A DNA stretch of 64,000 bases from Adenophora triphylla var. japonica (lineage: Eukaryota > Streptophyta > Magnoliopsida > Asterales > Campanulaceae): positions 227,501 through 291,500 of the forward strand of contig JAFEMH010001456.1 in assembly GCA_022495995.1 (NCBI GenBank). The letters are read 5' to 3'. Under the pieces are notes generated by a model. That model saw only the letters and a list, made by a program, of their open reading frames with translations, made no database searches and was not told where the DNA came from. How positions within the stretch are numbered: the stretch's first letter is position 1; every line of letters begins with the position of its first letter. Made by a program: the position numbers and the translations under genes. Below are positions 45,480-55,880 of this stretch, in pieces.

Positions 45480-47675
45480 ATGAGCCCAGAGCCCAAACAC
45501 CTACCCTCCTTCATTCCCAAACATCTGAACCCTTGTGTCTTTCCCCTCGCAGCTCCGCACAAAGCTTGGTTTCGGGCACCGGGTCACCGTTTGATCAGTT
45601 GGGAAGAGTCAAGCGCATCGTCAGCTTCACCGTTTGTTCCGACTCTGGGTTTCAGAATGTCTGCATTAGCTGGTAACGATGGGGACAACACTACCCCACC
45701 TCCTGGGACTCCTCAAACAGAACAGCAATGGAATCAGTTAGCCGAACAGATGAGACTGCAACTAGAAGCACACCTGAATAGCCTTATGGAGGCTATTAAA
45801 AGCCATGGTTTGACCGCCAGCCTCAATCCCGATGGCACTTTTACCGTAAAGAAGGAAGAAAGTCCTCCTCCCACTCTCAACCGTCCTGGATATGTCAAGA
45901 TACCACCACAAGATTCCTATGTCTCCACCGCCGGGACTCCTGCTCGTCGACTTACAGGCCAACTAGCCCCCAAACAGCAATTCAAGGAGCCGCCATTCCA
46001 ACAGCAGTTAGAGATGGAGCAGTTCAGTATACCTCAGCAGCCGTCAGGTGTTCCCTCTCAGAGTGATACCGATCCCGCAGAAATCAGTAAGGAGAGCGAA
46101 GGTTGGGAAACAACGGAGGAAATATGGTTAGCCATCAGGGCTCTCGAGGAACGCCAGAATAAAAAACAGGCCTGGATCGAGGAGGCCACACATCATTTCG
46201 GAACATTGTCAATTCCCCAACTAACTGGGGCTCCCCTGAAGGACAAATACGTGCCTGTTCTCCCGGCTCCTAATGCTTCTCATCACTCGGCAGAATCCAA
46301 CCAATTGCTTCCCAATGAGCCCAACAGCAGATCTCCCCAGACCAGTTCAACTCAGAGTCATTCTAGCACAGCTCAACCCGAGGTCCCAAATCCACCACCA
46401 GCTGTTGAGCACATTTGGTGGGATATCTGTGACTGCCTCGACTGTCTCGAAAGGGATTATCAAGATTGGGTAAATGAAGATCGTCCTCCCAAAAAGAAGA
46501 AATCCTCTTCCCAGCAAAAGCTGAAAGAAAGGTTCGAAGCCGGTGATACCAGTGTAGGCACACTCGGAGAGCCATTCGGAAAGTTCGATTACCACGCACT
46601 CTACTCCAGCCAGTCCTCCCTTCCTCCAGGCCATGCCGCTCTAGAGCAAAAAGGGGTAAGAAAGCCAGAAAGCCCTGCTGGCAGCAGAATCCAGACCTTG
46701 GGACACCAGAGTACCTCAGGTCTAGGTAATTCTACCGCCAGTCAGAAACCTAATCCCCTGCGGGATCAGCCGAGGTTCAGTTTGTCCAGCTCCCGAGTGC
46801 ATACCGGCAAAGAAAAACCAACGCCGGCTTGGCGCTCGCACTCAATCAATGTGCTGACCAATGGTGGCAACCGCTACAAACAGCCTCGACACAACCCTGA
46901 GGCTTCAGCAAAGGCTTTGCCTCGCAAAAGAAAGACGGGAAACAGACGGCCTGATGACTCTCTTTCTCTGGAAAAGGACCAAATCTATGATTCCCGACTA
47001 TATGGTAGCATGATCACCTTCTGCGACGAAGATTTGCCAAGAGATGTTTCCAGACACAATGAGGCCATGTACATCACTCTCCGGCTCAACACCGTATCAC
47101 TCCCCGGAGTATTGGTGGACAATGGATCAGCCGTCAACGTCCTTCCCCTCAGCATGATGCGGGCCCTACGCATCAATGAAAGGCACATGATCCCATCTAC
47201 CCGGTCAATCAAGGCCTATGACGGCACATCTCGTCCCATCCTAGGGACAGTGACTCTGGAACTCTGGTTCGAAACCCAAATGGTGCCAGCGAAATTCCAT
47301 GTAATGGACATCCCATCCGAATTCACAGCTCTGTTGGGACGCCCTTGGTTACATCACATGAAAGCCATAGCCTCCACTCTCCATCAATGCGTCAAGTTCA
47401 TTAACCGGCAGGGGGATCTTGAAGTCATTAGGGGTGACAGTTTCCTCATAGGGAACGAAGCCGAGAAGTCGCCAAGCGTGCCCGCAGCCAGACACCGGGG
47501 CTGCCTCCCTCGAATCGACCAAGGGACTATCGGGGCTAGTCTCATCAGAATCCCCCAGAATCCGGTGATGCCAACTATGTCAACGAACTCAAGCGGGCAG
47601 ACCCTGAAGCAGTTTGATTCATCAAGTTCAATTGCCATTTCCAACATTTGGAGGCAGAATGGAAAGATACACTGA
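45480..47675 (+). CDS. Ogre gag-region and protease ORF (731 codons)
   Basis: A long open frame; the Met at about 45660 (MSALAGNDGDN) is the likelier start. The first two thirds are Pro/Ser/Gln-rich with a short coiled coil (ALEERQNKKQAWIEEATHHFG), but the conserved Gag core of Ty3-gypsy elements is not visible, suggesting an in-frame loss. The last third is the protease: LPGVLVDNGSAVNVLP has DNGS at the active site, normal for Ogre, and FTALLGRPWLH closes the domain. The frame ends at 47675 after a short out-of-family tail. Confidence 0.75.
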   Translation: MSPEPKHLPSFIPKHLNPCVFPLAAPHKAWFRAPGHRLISWEESSASSASPFVPTLGFRMSALAGNDGDNTTPPPGTPQTEQQWNQLAEQMRLQLEAHLNSLMEAIKSHGLTASLNPDGTFTVKKEESPPPTLNRPGYVKIPPQDSYVSTAGTPARRLTGQLAPKQQFKEPPFQQQLEMEQFSIPQQPSGVPSQSDTDPAEISKESEGWETTEEIWLAIRALEERQNKKQAWIEEATHHFGTLSIPQLTGAPLKDKYVPVLPAPNASHHSAESNQLLPNEPNSRSPQTSSTQSHSSTAQPEVPNPPPAVEHIWWDICDCLDCLERDYQDWVNEDRPPKKKKSSSQQKLKERFEAGDTSVGTLGEPFGKFDYHALYSSQSSLPPGHAALEQKGVRKPESPAGSRIQTLGHQSTSGLGNSTASQKPNPLRDQPRFSLSSSRVHTGKEKPTPAWRSHSINVLTNGGNRYKQPRHNPEASAKALPRKRKTGNRRPDDSLSLEKDQIYDSRLYGSMITFCDEDLPRDVSRHNEAMYITLRLNTVSLPGVLVDNGSAVNVLPLSMMRALRINERHMIPSTRSIKAYDGTSRPILGTVTLELWFETQMVPAKFHVMDIPSEFTALLGRPWLHHMKAIASTLHQCVKFINRQGDLEVIRGDSFLIGNEAEKSPSVPAARHRGCLPRIDQGTIGASLIRIPQNPVMPTMSTNSSGQTLKQFDSSSSIAISNIWRQNGKIH

Positions 47676-48322
47676 ATACCGCCATGGTACGGGCATACAA
47701 ACCCCCAGTCTCCAATCACAGATTTGTCAGCATTCTTCAAACCCATTCTCTGGCCTTGCCAAGCGAAGAGATTTTCATGATAAAAGTCGACAAGCACCGG
47801 CAGACTCAACTCGAATGTATGAACATCGTATGGGACGTCCTCCTCGAGGAACTACCCACTAAGCCTTTCCGCTCAAGCATGGGGCATGAGATTTTTCCAG
47901 CAGCTCCAGCAGCACACCAAGATGCAATACGTCCTTACATCTGGATTGAGCGGTCAGACTGCGACGAGTTAGAATTCTCCAGAATTGAGGATGCGGCAGA
48001 TCCGCAAGAAGACCCCTACATTCATATGCTCAGTTTTCAGGTGCCGGAACCGACTGATTCTGGTTCAGACAAAGAGATGGTAGCAATGATCGAGGAAGAA
48101 GAACAGAAACAACACAATTCCCGAGTCATGAGGCCACCGACAGCGATGCCATTAAAGAATTGGGAAACTCTTTCAGGCCCGTCCGCGACCAAAGAAGAAA
48201 TGATCACCAAGCTTGGATTGGTCCCCCGTCTCTTTGTGTCAACCTATGTAAAGTCCTCCGAGTCTCTCATTGTTGAGTTCGAGTCTCTCGAGTCGTCCGA
48301 TGGCCTTACGCCTGAAGACTAG
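47648..48322 (+). pseudogene. Ogre protease-RT linker
   Basis: A 224-codon frame overlaps the end of the previous ORF by 28 bp in another frame. It is acidic and without a recognisable domain, sitting where Ogre polyproteins have a long linker. The frame is closed at 48320-48322 and several stops follow before the RT frame at 48554. Confidence 0.6.
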
Positions 48323-48553
48323 GAAATTGTAGCCAATGCTGTATTTCCCTTCGTTCTTAATGAAATGATGGACCTTTCTGAGTATCCCCTGATTGCCGCT
48401 TTAACTAATGATAAATTAACTAATAACTTAAAAATAGTTAATGATGATTCACTAGATGAAGAAGCAGACACATTAAACGAACAATATATCAAAGAAATCT
48501 TTAAGCGGGTTGTCCGAAAAGAGGAAAATCGAGCCTAAGCTGCCGAAGAGGTT

Positions 48554-49447
48554 TTGACAAGTGTGAATTTGGGAACTGCGGAAGAGCCTAAAGAGATGCA
48601 AATTGGTAGTTTCTTCGAGGGAACCAAAAGGGATGCCCTAATTGAGCTGCTAAGAGAATACGTGGACGTGTTTGCATGGTCCTATAAAGATATGCCAGGC
48701 CTCGACCCTTCCATAGTTGAACACCGGATACCGCTTGACCCGGAAGTCAAGCCGGTGAAGCAGAAGCTAAGAAGAATTAAGCCCGAATGGTCCCTACAAG
48801 TAAAAGAGGAGATAGAAAAGATGCTCAGAGCAGGGTTCATCAGGGTCATTGAATACCCAACATGGCTTTCCAACATAGTAACAGTGACCAAGGCCAACGG
48901 GAAAATCCGATGCTGCGTAGACTTCAGAGATCTGAACAAAGCTAGTCCAAAAGACGACTTCCCCTTGCCAAACATCGACATCCTAGTGGATTTCACGGCC
49001 AACCATGAGGTTAAATCCTTCGTCGACGGTTTTGCCGGTTACAACCAAATCAAAATGGCAGAAGAAGATCAAGCCAAGACAGCCTTCACGACCCCTTGGG
49101 GCACATACTGCTACACGGTCATGCCATTCGGGCTAAAGAATGCCGGCGCTACTTACCAAAGGGCAGCTACAGCCCTATTCCATGACATGATCCACAAAGA
49201 AATTGAGGTCTATGTGGACGACATGATAATACACTCCAGAGGATCAGATGGCCAGCACTTTGTTGATCTGAGAAAATTCTTCGGCCGCCTCCGAGACCAC
49301 AGTATGAGGCTGAATCCGGCCAAATGCACCTTCGGTGTAAGACGAGGCAAGGTGCTAGGATATATGGTGACAGAACGGGGAATTGAAGTAGACCCCCAGA
49401 AAATCAAGGCCATAGTTGAAATGAAGCCACCCCGGACACTGACATAA
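48554..49447 (+). pseudogene. Ogre reverse transcriptase
   Basis: RT blocks in order: IPLDPEVKPVKQKLRRIKPE, YPTWLSNIVTVTKANGKIR, CCVDFRDLNKASPKDDFPLPN, TAFTTPWGTYCYTVMPFGLKNAGATYQR and catalytic YVDD (about 49210-49221). The frame stops at TAA (49445-49447) where the family has Gln before VKSFMGRLQYI; the frame then continues, so this is one point mutation. Confidence 0.9.
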
Positions 49448-50617
49448 GTAAAATCCTTCATGGGAAGACTGCAATACATAAGCCGTTTTGTAAATCAGCT
49501 AACCTCGATTTGTGAGCCGATCTTCAAGTTGATGAAGAAAAATGCCTACACAGAATGGACTGCAGAATGCCAGCTCGCCTTTGAACAGATCAAGGCATAC
49601 CTTGTGAATCCCCCGATTCTTTGCCCACCACATCAGCGAAAGCCACTATTGCTATATCTGACTGTCACGGACACAGCAATTGGGGCTATGTTAGCTCAAG
49701 AAAAGAAAGATTCCAAGGTCGAAAACGCCATCTATTTCGTAAGCAGAAAGCTTCAAGGGAGCGAACTCAACTACTCTGCTTGTGAAAAGACCTGCGCAGG
49801 CCTGGTCTGGGTAGTGGGAAAGTTGAAGCACTACATGCAGTCTCACCCAATACATCTCGTCTCAAGGTTGGATCCCATCAAATATCTGTTCGACAAGCCT
49901 TCCATCTCCATGAGATTGGCAAAATGGTCATTCTTCGTGGCTGAATACGACATCACTTATGTATCGAGGAAATTCGTGAAAGGGCGTATAATGGCAGAAC
50001 AGTTGGCCGATTTCCCAAGTGATGAGTCCCGAGGACCTGAGCCTCAATTCCCTGATGATGGAATCTTTGCCCTAGAAGGAGAAAATCGCTGGCAACTCTT
50101 CTTCGACGGGGCGTCAAACAAAAGGGGGAATGGAATAGGAATGCTTCTGGTCGATCCTACTGATGAGCACACCCCCATAGCAGTAAGATTAAACTTCGAG
50201 GTGACCAACAATGCTGCTGAATACGAGGCTTGCATAGACGGGTTGGAGGCTGCCCTTGAAAGAAATATCAAAGAATTAGAAGTGTACGGTGATTCTGCCC
50301 TCATCATCAACCAGGTCTCTAACAAGTGGAAGACCGTGGACCCGGGTCTGCAGAAATATCACACTTATATGGAAGAGCTAGTGACTCAATTCAAAGAAAT
50401 CAGCTTCCATTACCTGCCTAGAGATCGCAACAGGTTCGCGAATGCTCTAGCAACACTGGCCTCTCTCGTTGAAATACCTGAGGGAAAGTCCGTCAAACCA
50501 TTCAGAGTCGGGAGAAGAGAAAACCCCGCTTATTGCTTTGAAATCGAAGTAGAGGCCGAACTAACCAATCGCTGGCAACTCTTCTTCGAAGAGAAAACCC
50601 CGCTTATTGGCTCGGAA
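49448..50617 (+). pseudogene. Ogre dual RNase H region
   Basis: Two RNase H units follow RT in the same frame: the RT-associated one (LTVTDTAIGAMLAQE, NAIYFVSRKLQG) and a second archaeal-type domain (WQLFFDGASNKRGNGIGMLL, TNNAAEYEA, YGDSALIINQV), a Tat-clade hallmark. The second begins with an FDGAS catalytic motif and ends LATLASLVEI. After 50510 the frame runs into filler DNA copied from nearby and ends at the Tat protease junction. Confidence 0.9.
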
Positions 50618-51524
50618 TGCCAATGATTGCATGATAGTCACTGGTCAAGTCCATGACCACAAAAGTTACAGTAGCCTTGGCTCGGAAGGGACGGTCACCG
50701 ACTTCAAGTTCCAGCTCCACAGTTTCCTTGGCTCCAACCTTGTGATTGGTAAATCCTTCCAGCCTTCCATGATAAGGCTCCAGCATGGTGTCTTTCAAGC
50801 CCATCTGTTGAAAGGCAGAATAGTACAGGATGTCACGGGAGGCCCCTGTGTCAATAAGAAGTCTTTCGGATTCAACATTGTCAATTCGGCCCTTTATCAC
50901 CAAGGGTTGTTCATGGGCTGCTCGGCTTCCCGCCAACTCATTAGGAGAAAAACTAATGACCTCTTCCGCTTTATGGATCCAAGCAGGAACATGGTATACT
51001 TTGCTTAGCTCGTGGATATGGTCCCTTAGTTTTCTGGTGGAAGTTACCTCTTCACGTATCACATGCAACTTGGCCCTTGGAGGCCTGCGGTCTTCATCCT
51101 CGCTTTTGTCATCATCTTCACTTTCCTCCTCCTTCCGCTTTCGCTTGCCGTCTTTCTTCATGACATAGCGATCTAACTTTCCCTCGTCTATCCATCGCTG
51201 GATCGTTTTCTTGAGGGCCCAGCAGCCTTCAGTATCGTGCCCATGATCCTTGTGGAAGTCACAGAATTTGTTCATGTTACGAGGGAATTTTGGCTTGTCA
51301 GTCAGCGGACGGGGTGGAGGAAGGTTTACTAGCTGCATGATTTCTGAGATGGGTTTTGTAAGAGGGGTGAATTCAAGCTTCTCAGTGCTCCTTGTTCTAT
51401 TTTTCCCCTTGGAACCCTTGCCGTTTCCATTTTCATTCTGGCGAGTGCCTGTCGCCTCTGGTTCCGTTTTGTCCGATCCTCTTTTCTTTGTTTTATCTTC
51501 AGCCATGGAAATGGCATAAGCCAC
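50616..51524 (-). pseudogene. Tat element gag C-terminus and protease
   Basis: From Met 51524: an acidic/Lys-rich linker, a variant zinc knuckle (CDFHKDHGHDTEGC), a highly charged stretch (RKRKEEESEDDDKSEDEDRR), then protease with ERLLIDTGASRDILYYSAF (active site DTGA) ending in HAIIG, where the family continues RPWL but here the Ogre junction cuts in. The frame to gag is shifted near 51640. Confidence 0.85.
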
Positions 51525-53034
51525 CTTGTATAATTCGGATTTGGATTTAGGTTCCCGGGCTGAGAGTTCATAGATGAGGGGACCAGATTTTAACCCAGAG
51601 TTGAAACAAACAATGACCTCCCTGTCAGTGAGGCTCTCTTCAACCTGGTCTGATTTTTCGGAACCGGTTGTAGTAGCTGAGGGTGGTCTCTCCCTTTCCT
51701 TGCTGGATGTTGGCCAAGTCGGCCAATCTCATCTTCCTCTTACCAGCAGTGGCAAAGTGGTCCAAGAACATTCTCCTCATGCCCCTCCAGCAATCGATGC
51801 AACCTTTTTTCAGTTCACGGAACCAGGTCAAAGCTGTTCCGGAGAAGGTGCTCGCGAAAGCTTTGCAGAGCAAGTCATCAGCAGTGGTGAGGAGATTCAT
51901 GGTTTGTTCAAAACTTTGCACATGGTCCTTGGCGTCAGTGGTTCCATTGTATTTCTCAAAATTCGGGATCTTGAGGTGAGGATTAGGTGGTGCAGCAGTA
52001 ATCCTCAAGGAGAATGGACGGGTGGCCCAGTCATAGTCATCGTCATTAAACTTCTTTCCCATTTCCATGTCATCCAGTCTTTGTTTTAACAGCTCCCATT
52101 GTTTTATTTCTATTCCCTTGTCGCTGCTAGAGCGGGTGCTTCGTTGGGAGCTTCTGGTTGATTTATCCTTGGGGCGACCATTCACCCTACTGTGCTCCGC
52201 GTCATGTCGGTGGCTTTCGCGTTTGGAGGGGGCCTTATCACGCCTTAGTTCCAAGTCTTGGCCGCCAAGTAGCATTCGGTATGGTTCAGGTGTCCTCGGC
52301 CTTGTAAATTCACGAGCACGAGGACGGGGAGAATCTGGCCGAGGTCGACGTGGCCGAGGAGAATCATGGCGAGATTGACGAGGACGAGGAGAATCAGGAC
52401 GCCGAGGTGCTATGACTAGACGAGGTGGTGACATTCGCCTGTTTAGACTGAGCCTTGTTCTTAGGTTCCTGGAGTTTACTTCCTCTTCCCTAGGAGTTAA
52501 GTGGCTTCTCAGGTCAACCACCTGATCCTTCTTCTTACTGTCATGCCGAGGACGGGTAGGTTCCCGGTGGGCTTGCTTTAGTAGTTCAGCGGTCTTGAGG
52601 GGGGGAGCTCGGTGCTCACCTTGTTCCCTTTCAAGAGGGTTGCCCATAGATGGCCTAATGAATTCAGCCATGGAATGATCTGGGTCCAATTGCAAAAGAG
52701 CAGCCTGTGTTTCATACATCCTTTGCAATGTCTCCATTTGTTTATGTAACAAAGAGCGTCGGTCAACGGGTAGAGTTCCTCCTGCTTGACCGGCGTCGGC
52801 ATTCTTTGTTTTCTTCCTTCCCACTTGCTTCCCGCGAGGAAGAGTAGTACGAGGAAGCTCGGTGCCCTCTCCCTCGGCATTCGCCTGACCCTTGGAACGA
52901 AGAGTCATGGTGAGGGGAGGAAGGGCGTCAGGCTGAGGTAGAGGAGGAGGGGGAGGCAGCTCCTCGGCTCCTGCGTTAGCCCCATTTACTTGGGTTTGGT
53001 CCTCAGCAGTTACACTTGAAGATTGTCCGTCCAT
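51525..53034 (-). pseudogene. gag: Tat element gag
   Basis: The 464-codon frame starts ATG 53034, about 320 bp after the primer site. N-terminal part is Pro- and Arg-rich, with PRP/SPRPR repeats encoded by GAGGACG-type motifs (52280-52420). The Gag core follows: FEKYNGTTDAKDHVQSFEQ, LCKAFASTFSGTALTWFREL and GETTLSYYNRF, the Tat-type pattern. A frameshift at about 51650 disconnects the C-terminal part. Confidence 0.88.
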
Positions 53035-53354
53035 TGCAAATCAACAACAAATTACCAAGTGCAAATTTCCCAAAAATCACAATTTCCAATAGATCCAAAT
53101 TTCTGGCCAAAATTAGGGCAAATTTTGACCACAAACAAACAGCCAATTGCGATTTTTCTAACGCAAAAAATTCAGGCCAAACAATTCGCTTCAGACGCGA
53201 ACTGGCAGATTCCGGCCGAATTTTTGCAGAATCCGGCGGTTACGAGAACAGAGCCCAAATGGAACAAGTAATTCCGTTGAAATCTAGCAGATTTCCGGCA
53301 AGAAAATTGGCTTTTAGCGAGCTTTTTCCAGGCCAAACAAAGGGTGTTTGAATC
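53035..53354 (-). other. Tat element leader
   Basis: Untranslated leader between primer site and gag ATG, rich in AAATT and GCCAAA; nothing recognised. Confidence 0.6.
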
Positions 53355-53375
53355 GATTTCCCGGCAATGGAACCA
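53355..53375 (-). other. Primer-binding site of Tat element, Asp tRNA-like
   Basis: TGGTTCCATTGCCGGGAAAT on the minus strand, two bases inside the 5' LTR, resembles TGGCGCCGTTGCCGGGGA, the Asp-tRNA site used by Tat and Athila elements, with several mismatches. Confidence 0.65.
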
Positions 53376-53377
53376 AT

Positions 53378-54143
53378 TGATGAAGCCAAAATCGTCAAAT
53401 CAGCCCAAATCCAAGCGATGAATGCTCCGGTGATTGCAAGGCCTGAAAATAAGAGAAAACACGTAAACTAAGCCGGGGCGGATTCGGCTAAAGGCCCTCC
53501 GGCGTGAGAGTAAGTTCACGGTTTGTGTATGAGAAACTAAATTGACAGAGTTTCTGTATTGTAAAAAGTAACGTACCAAATAATGAGCCATAGGGCTTGT
53601 ATTTATAGGGATGGATTGATAGAATCCATGTTGAAGTGAACTTGTAAAGAGATAAGATATAATCCTAAGAGAATTATATCTGTTAAGGAGTCATTGTTTG
53701 ACTTGAATTGGTGTTGGTAATTGTAATCCTGATTGGATCATGATTGTAGAATCCTTGTTGAATAAGGACTGTATAATCTGCTAGCCGGAATGCCGAGGAG
53801 CAAGAATACTTTATCTCGGCATTTGATGATATGCCGAGGTGAATGATTTTGCTTCCTCGTCATCTGATGATTGGCCGGCATGTAGAGATGCCGGGGTAAA
53901 TGATTTTGTCTCCTCGTCACTTGAGGATATGCCGAAGTAAGAACTTTTCTCTCCTCGTCACTTGTGATATCTCGAAATATGACGGCCCAAGCATGATGAT
54001 ATAAGGCCGAGATGGATTCTCCTCGGCATACGAGGTAGACTTTCCTCGGCCCAGATACTTGGTTATTAGATTATATTCATGGCCCAATCCATTTGGGCAC
54101 AACTCGAACAAGCCCATGTTCGTATCTCGGTTTATACTGTTCA
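53378..54143 (-). repeat. 5' LTR of Tat element
   Basis: 766 bp, TGATGAAGCC to ACTGTTCA on plus, partner of 22007-22772. Minus-strand TATA box at 53599-53608; the GCCGAGG cluster recurs at about 53790-54050. atacc follows at 54144-54148. Confidence 0.95.
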
Positions 54144-54230
54144 ATACCATTCACGAAACTCTTTATTATCATCTTCTTGAAATTCTTTATTAAGAATTCC
54201 TCTTATTCTACTTCCTGGAGAATAATCCAT
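54144..54230 (-). pseudogene. EPRV copy B: start of capsid polyprotein, left side of Tat insertion site
   Basis: On the minus strand a frame starts MDYSPGSRIRG just after the movement-protein stop and runs to the Tat border. It matches in frame the segment 21866-22006 on the other side of the Tat element. The short spacing to the movement protein resembles the compact gene order of plant pararetroviruses. Confidence 0.6.
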
Positions 54231-54233
54231 TAA

Positions 54234-55271
54234 TTAAATATGAAAACTCATTTCTGATTGAGTAGGAGATTGCCTACTCTGTTTTTCATTCTTATAAATT
54301 CCTTCTGGAATATTATTTTGACTTATTCTTATTTCTTCTACAGAAGATTCTATTTCGTCTCTTTCTTGAGAGGTTGAGGCTCTAAAAGTCTCCTTAGGGA
54401 AAGTATAGGATTCACTATTGGTAGAATACCTAGCAGACATTGACCTAGGTAATTTTATTGTTCTTTGAGAATTAAATTTAATTTCTACATCCCCTTCGGA
54501 AGTTTGAATTATTTGATCTATCTTATTATTTAATTTGGATTCAGGTTCTATTTCCTGAGGAAGGGACCAAGTTGTTGGAAAGAAGTTTATTTCATCCCAT
54601 CTAATTAACCTATTAGTGGCTATGTTCGAGGTTAACAAATTGGTTTGGACTACCGTAGTAGTTCCTGGAAACGAGATTTGTTTCACTTTGGGATTTAAAG
54701 TTTGTAAGACTTTATAATAAATCCTATAGCATATTGCTATTATTTCACTTCCTTGTTTAAAATTATAACCATTAGTATGAATGGTTAATTGCATAGCATC
54801 TAATAAATTACTATCAGATAAAGATAGAGTTAAATTAGGAGATACATCAAAATAAACCGGTCCATGGCATAGACTGGTTTCAATTAAAGCTGCTAAAGAG
54901 GGTTTGAAGTCTTTACATCTACCATCTCTAACATATGCCATTATACTTGAATTAACCCCTAATAAAGTTAAGGGTTTAAATGCAATTTGCACTAATCCTA
55001 TATGGATAAATTTGTAATTCCTAAAAGGAATCAAATCTTTCTTACTCAACAAATTAATTGTTTGAGTATTTTCGGACATTCTAATTGTTTGCTCTATTGT
55101 TTTAATAGCAAACCTAGATCGCATATCAAACAATCCAATATTATAAATTTGATTTGAAGGAACGGATGGGATTACCCATTTGTTCAATTTATCCAAATTC
55201 TTAGGATATTCTACTAATTCTGCATTCTTAATTAATTCATCATGATGATCATTATCATCCATATTCATCAT
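54234..55271 (-). CDS. EPRV copy B: movement protein (30K family)
   Basis: An intact 345-codon frame. The middle shows the 30K-type movement-protein signature of Caulimoviridae: FIHIGLVQIAFKPLTLLG, then GPVYFDVSPNLTLSLSD and NGYNFKQGSEI. The C-terminal third is Ser/Gln/Glu-rich and hydrophilic. Such proteins line plasmodesmata and allow cell-to-cell spread. It is the first gene of copy B and lies about 30 kb from the rest because of the Tat insertion. That it is open while pol is not is probably chance or lower age of hits. Confidence 0.85.
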   Translation of the reverse strand: MMNMDDNDHHDELIKNAELVEYPKNLDKLNKWVIPSVPSNQIYNIGLFDMRSRFAIKTIEQTIRMSENTQTINLLSKKDLIPFRNYKFIHIGLVQIAFKPLTLLGVNSSIMAYVRDGRCKDFKPSLAALIETSLCHGPVYFDVSPNLTLSLSDSNLLDAMQLTIHTNGYNFKQGSEIIAICYRIYYKVLQTLNPKVKQISFPGTTTVVQTNLLTSNIATNRLIRWDEINFFPTTWSLPQEIEPESKLNNKIDQIIQTSEGDVEIKFNSQRTIKLPRSMSARYSTNSESYTFPKETFRASTSQERDEIESSVEEIRISQNNIPEGIYKNEKQSRQSPTQSEMSFHI

Positions 55272-55312
55272 AAGCTTGATGTGGTTGGCCGAATAATAGA
55301 TGTGTTGCTAAG

Positions 55313-55595
55313 TACTCCCTTCATCCCACCTCACTTGACACCCAAGAGGTGGGCACAAAAATTAAGAAAATAGAATAAAAAAAAATGTGTGGTAGAAAAT
55401 GAAGAGAGAGAATGAGTGGGGTAAATAGTAGTGTTGGTTGAATAAATTGAGTGGTGGAAAATAAAGACAGAGAATGAGTGGTGGGGTCCATCTAATATAA
55501 AAATATAAAAAGTAGGCTATTTTTGGGAGGTGTCAAGTGAGCTGGGACGGCCCAAAATGGAAATAAGTGTCAAATGAGCTGGGACGGAGGGAGTA
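55313..55595. mobile_element. Stowaway-type MITE 1
   Basis: 283 bp including TA at both ends: TACTCCCTTCATCCCA on the left and TGGGACGGAGGGAGTA on the right are inverted repeats of the Tc1/mariner Stowaway type. Internal AGTGAGCTGGGACGG repeats the right end. It marks the 5' border of EPRV copy B; 55272-55312 may be viral leader. Confidence 0.9.
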
Positions 55596-55620
55596 TGACT
55601 TATTAACTTTGAAAAGTAAA

Positions 55621-55880
55621 TGACAAAAAAGTACAATCTTTTTGGTCATCTTTGCAAACAAATAACTCATTCAACTATCAACCCGAAGGGATAGACGGAA
55701 AAGATCCAACCGAATGAATTATTCATTTAACTATCAACCCGAAGGGATAGACGGAATAAATTCCAAAATCAAAGATGGGTTTTTGATTTTTTTAATGACA
55801 TAAAAATACAATTTTTTTGTCATCTTTGCAAACGACTTAATCGTTTAACTATCAACCCGTAGGGATAGACGGACAGAGTC
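55621..55880. repeat. Imperfect tandem repeat with three GGGATAGACGGA units
   Basis: AACTATCAACCCG(A/T)AGGGATAGACGG appears at about 55673, 55728 and 55846. The flanking TACAATTTTTTTGTCATCTTTGCAAAC is also repeated (55633, 55806), so a roughly 175 bp unit was duplicated. No coding potential. Confidence 0.75.

Larger units (their letters stand above)
42553..50617 (+). mobile_element. Ogre-type Ty3-gypsy element, 3' truncated
   Basis: Left LTR (42553-44251), Arg-tRNA primer site, a long leader, a large ORF, protease, RT and two RNase H domains, then abrupt end at about 50617 without integrase, PPT or right LTR. It inserted in the Tat integrase (orientation opposite). The right break coincides with loss of the Tat RT region, so one deletion probably removed the 3' half of Ogre and the neighbouring Tat sequence. 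Ogre assignment rests on the primer site, DNGS protease and dual RNase H. Confidence 0.88.
22007..54143 (-). mobile_element. Ty3-gypsy, Tat/Retand-type element with antisense extra ORF (nested host)
   Basis: LTRs of 766 bp at both ends are flanked by atacc (22002-22006, 54144-54148). On the minus strand the order is LTR, Asp-tRNA-like primer site, gag, protease, then only the integrase C-terminus, then a long 3' region with an ORF on the opposite strand. The RT/RNase H/most integrase part is missing at the site occupied by the Ogre fragment. Tat lineage is inferred from the Gag pattern, primer-site resemblance, PPT (GTCGGGGGCCAC) and the antisense ORF. It is inserted in EPRV copy B and itself holds Copia B and the Ogre fragment. 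Confidence 0.92.
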
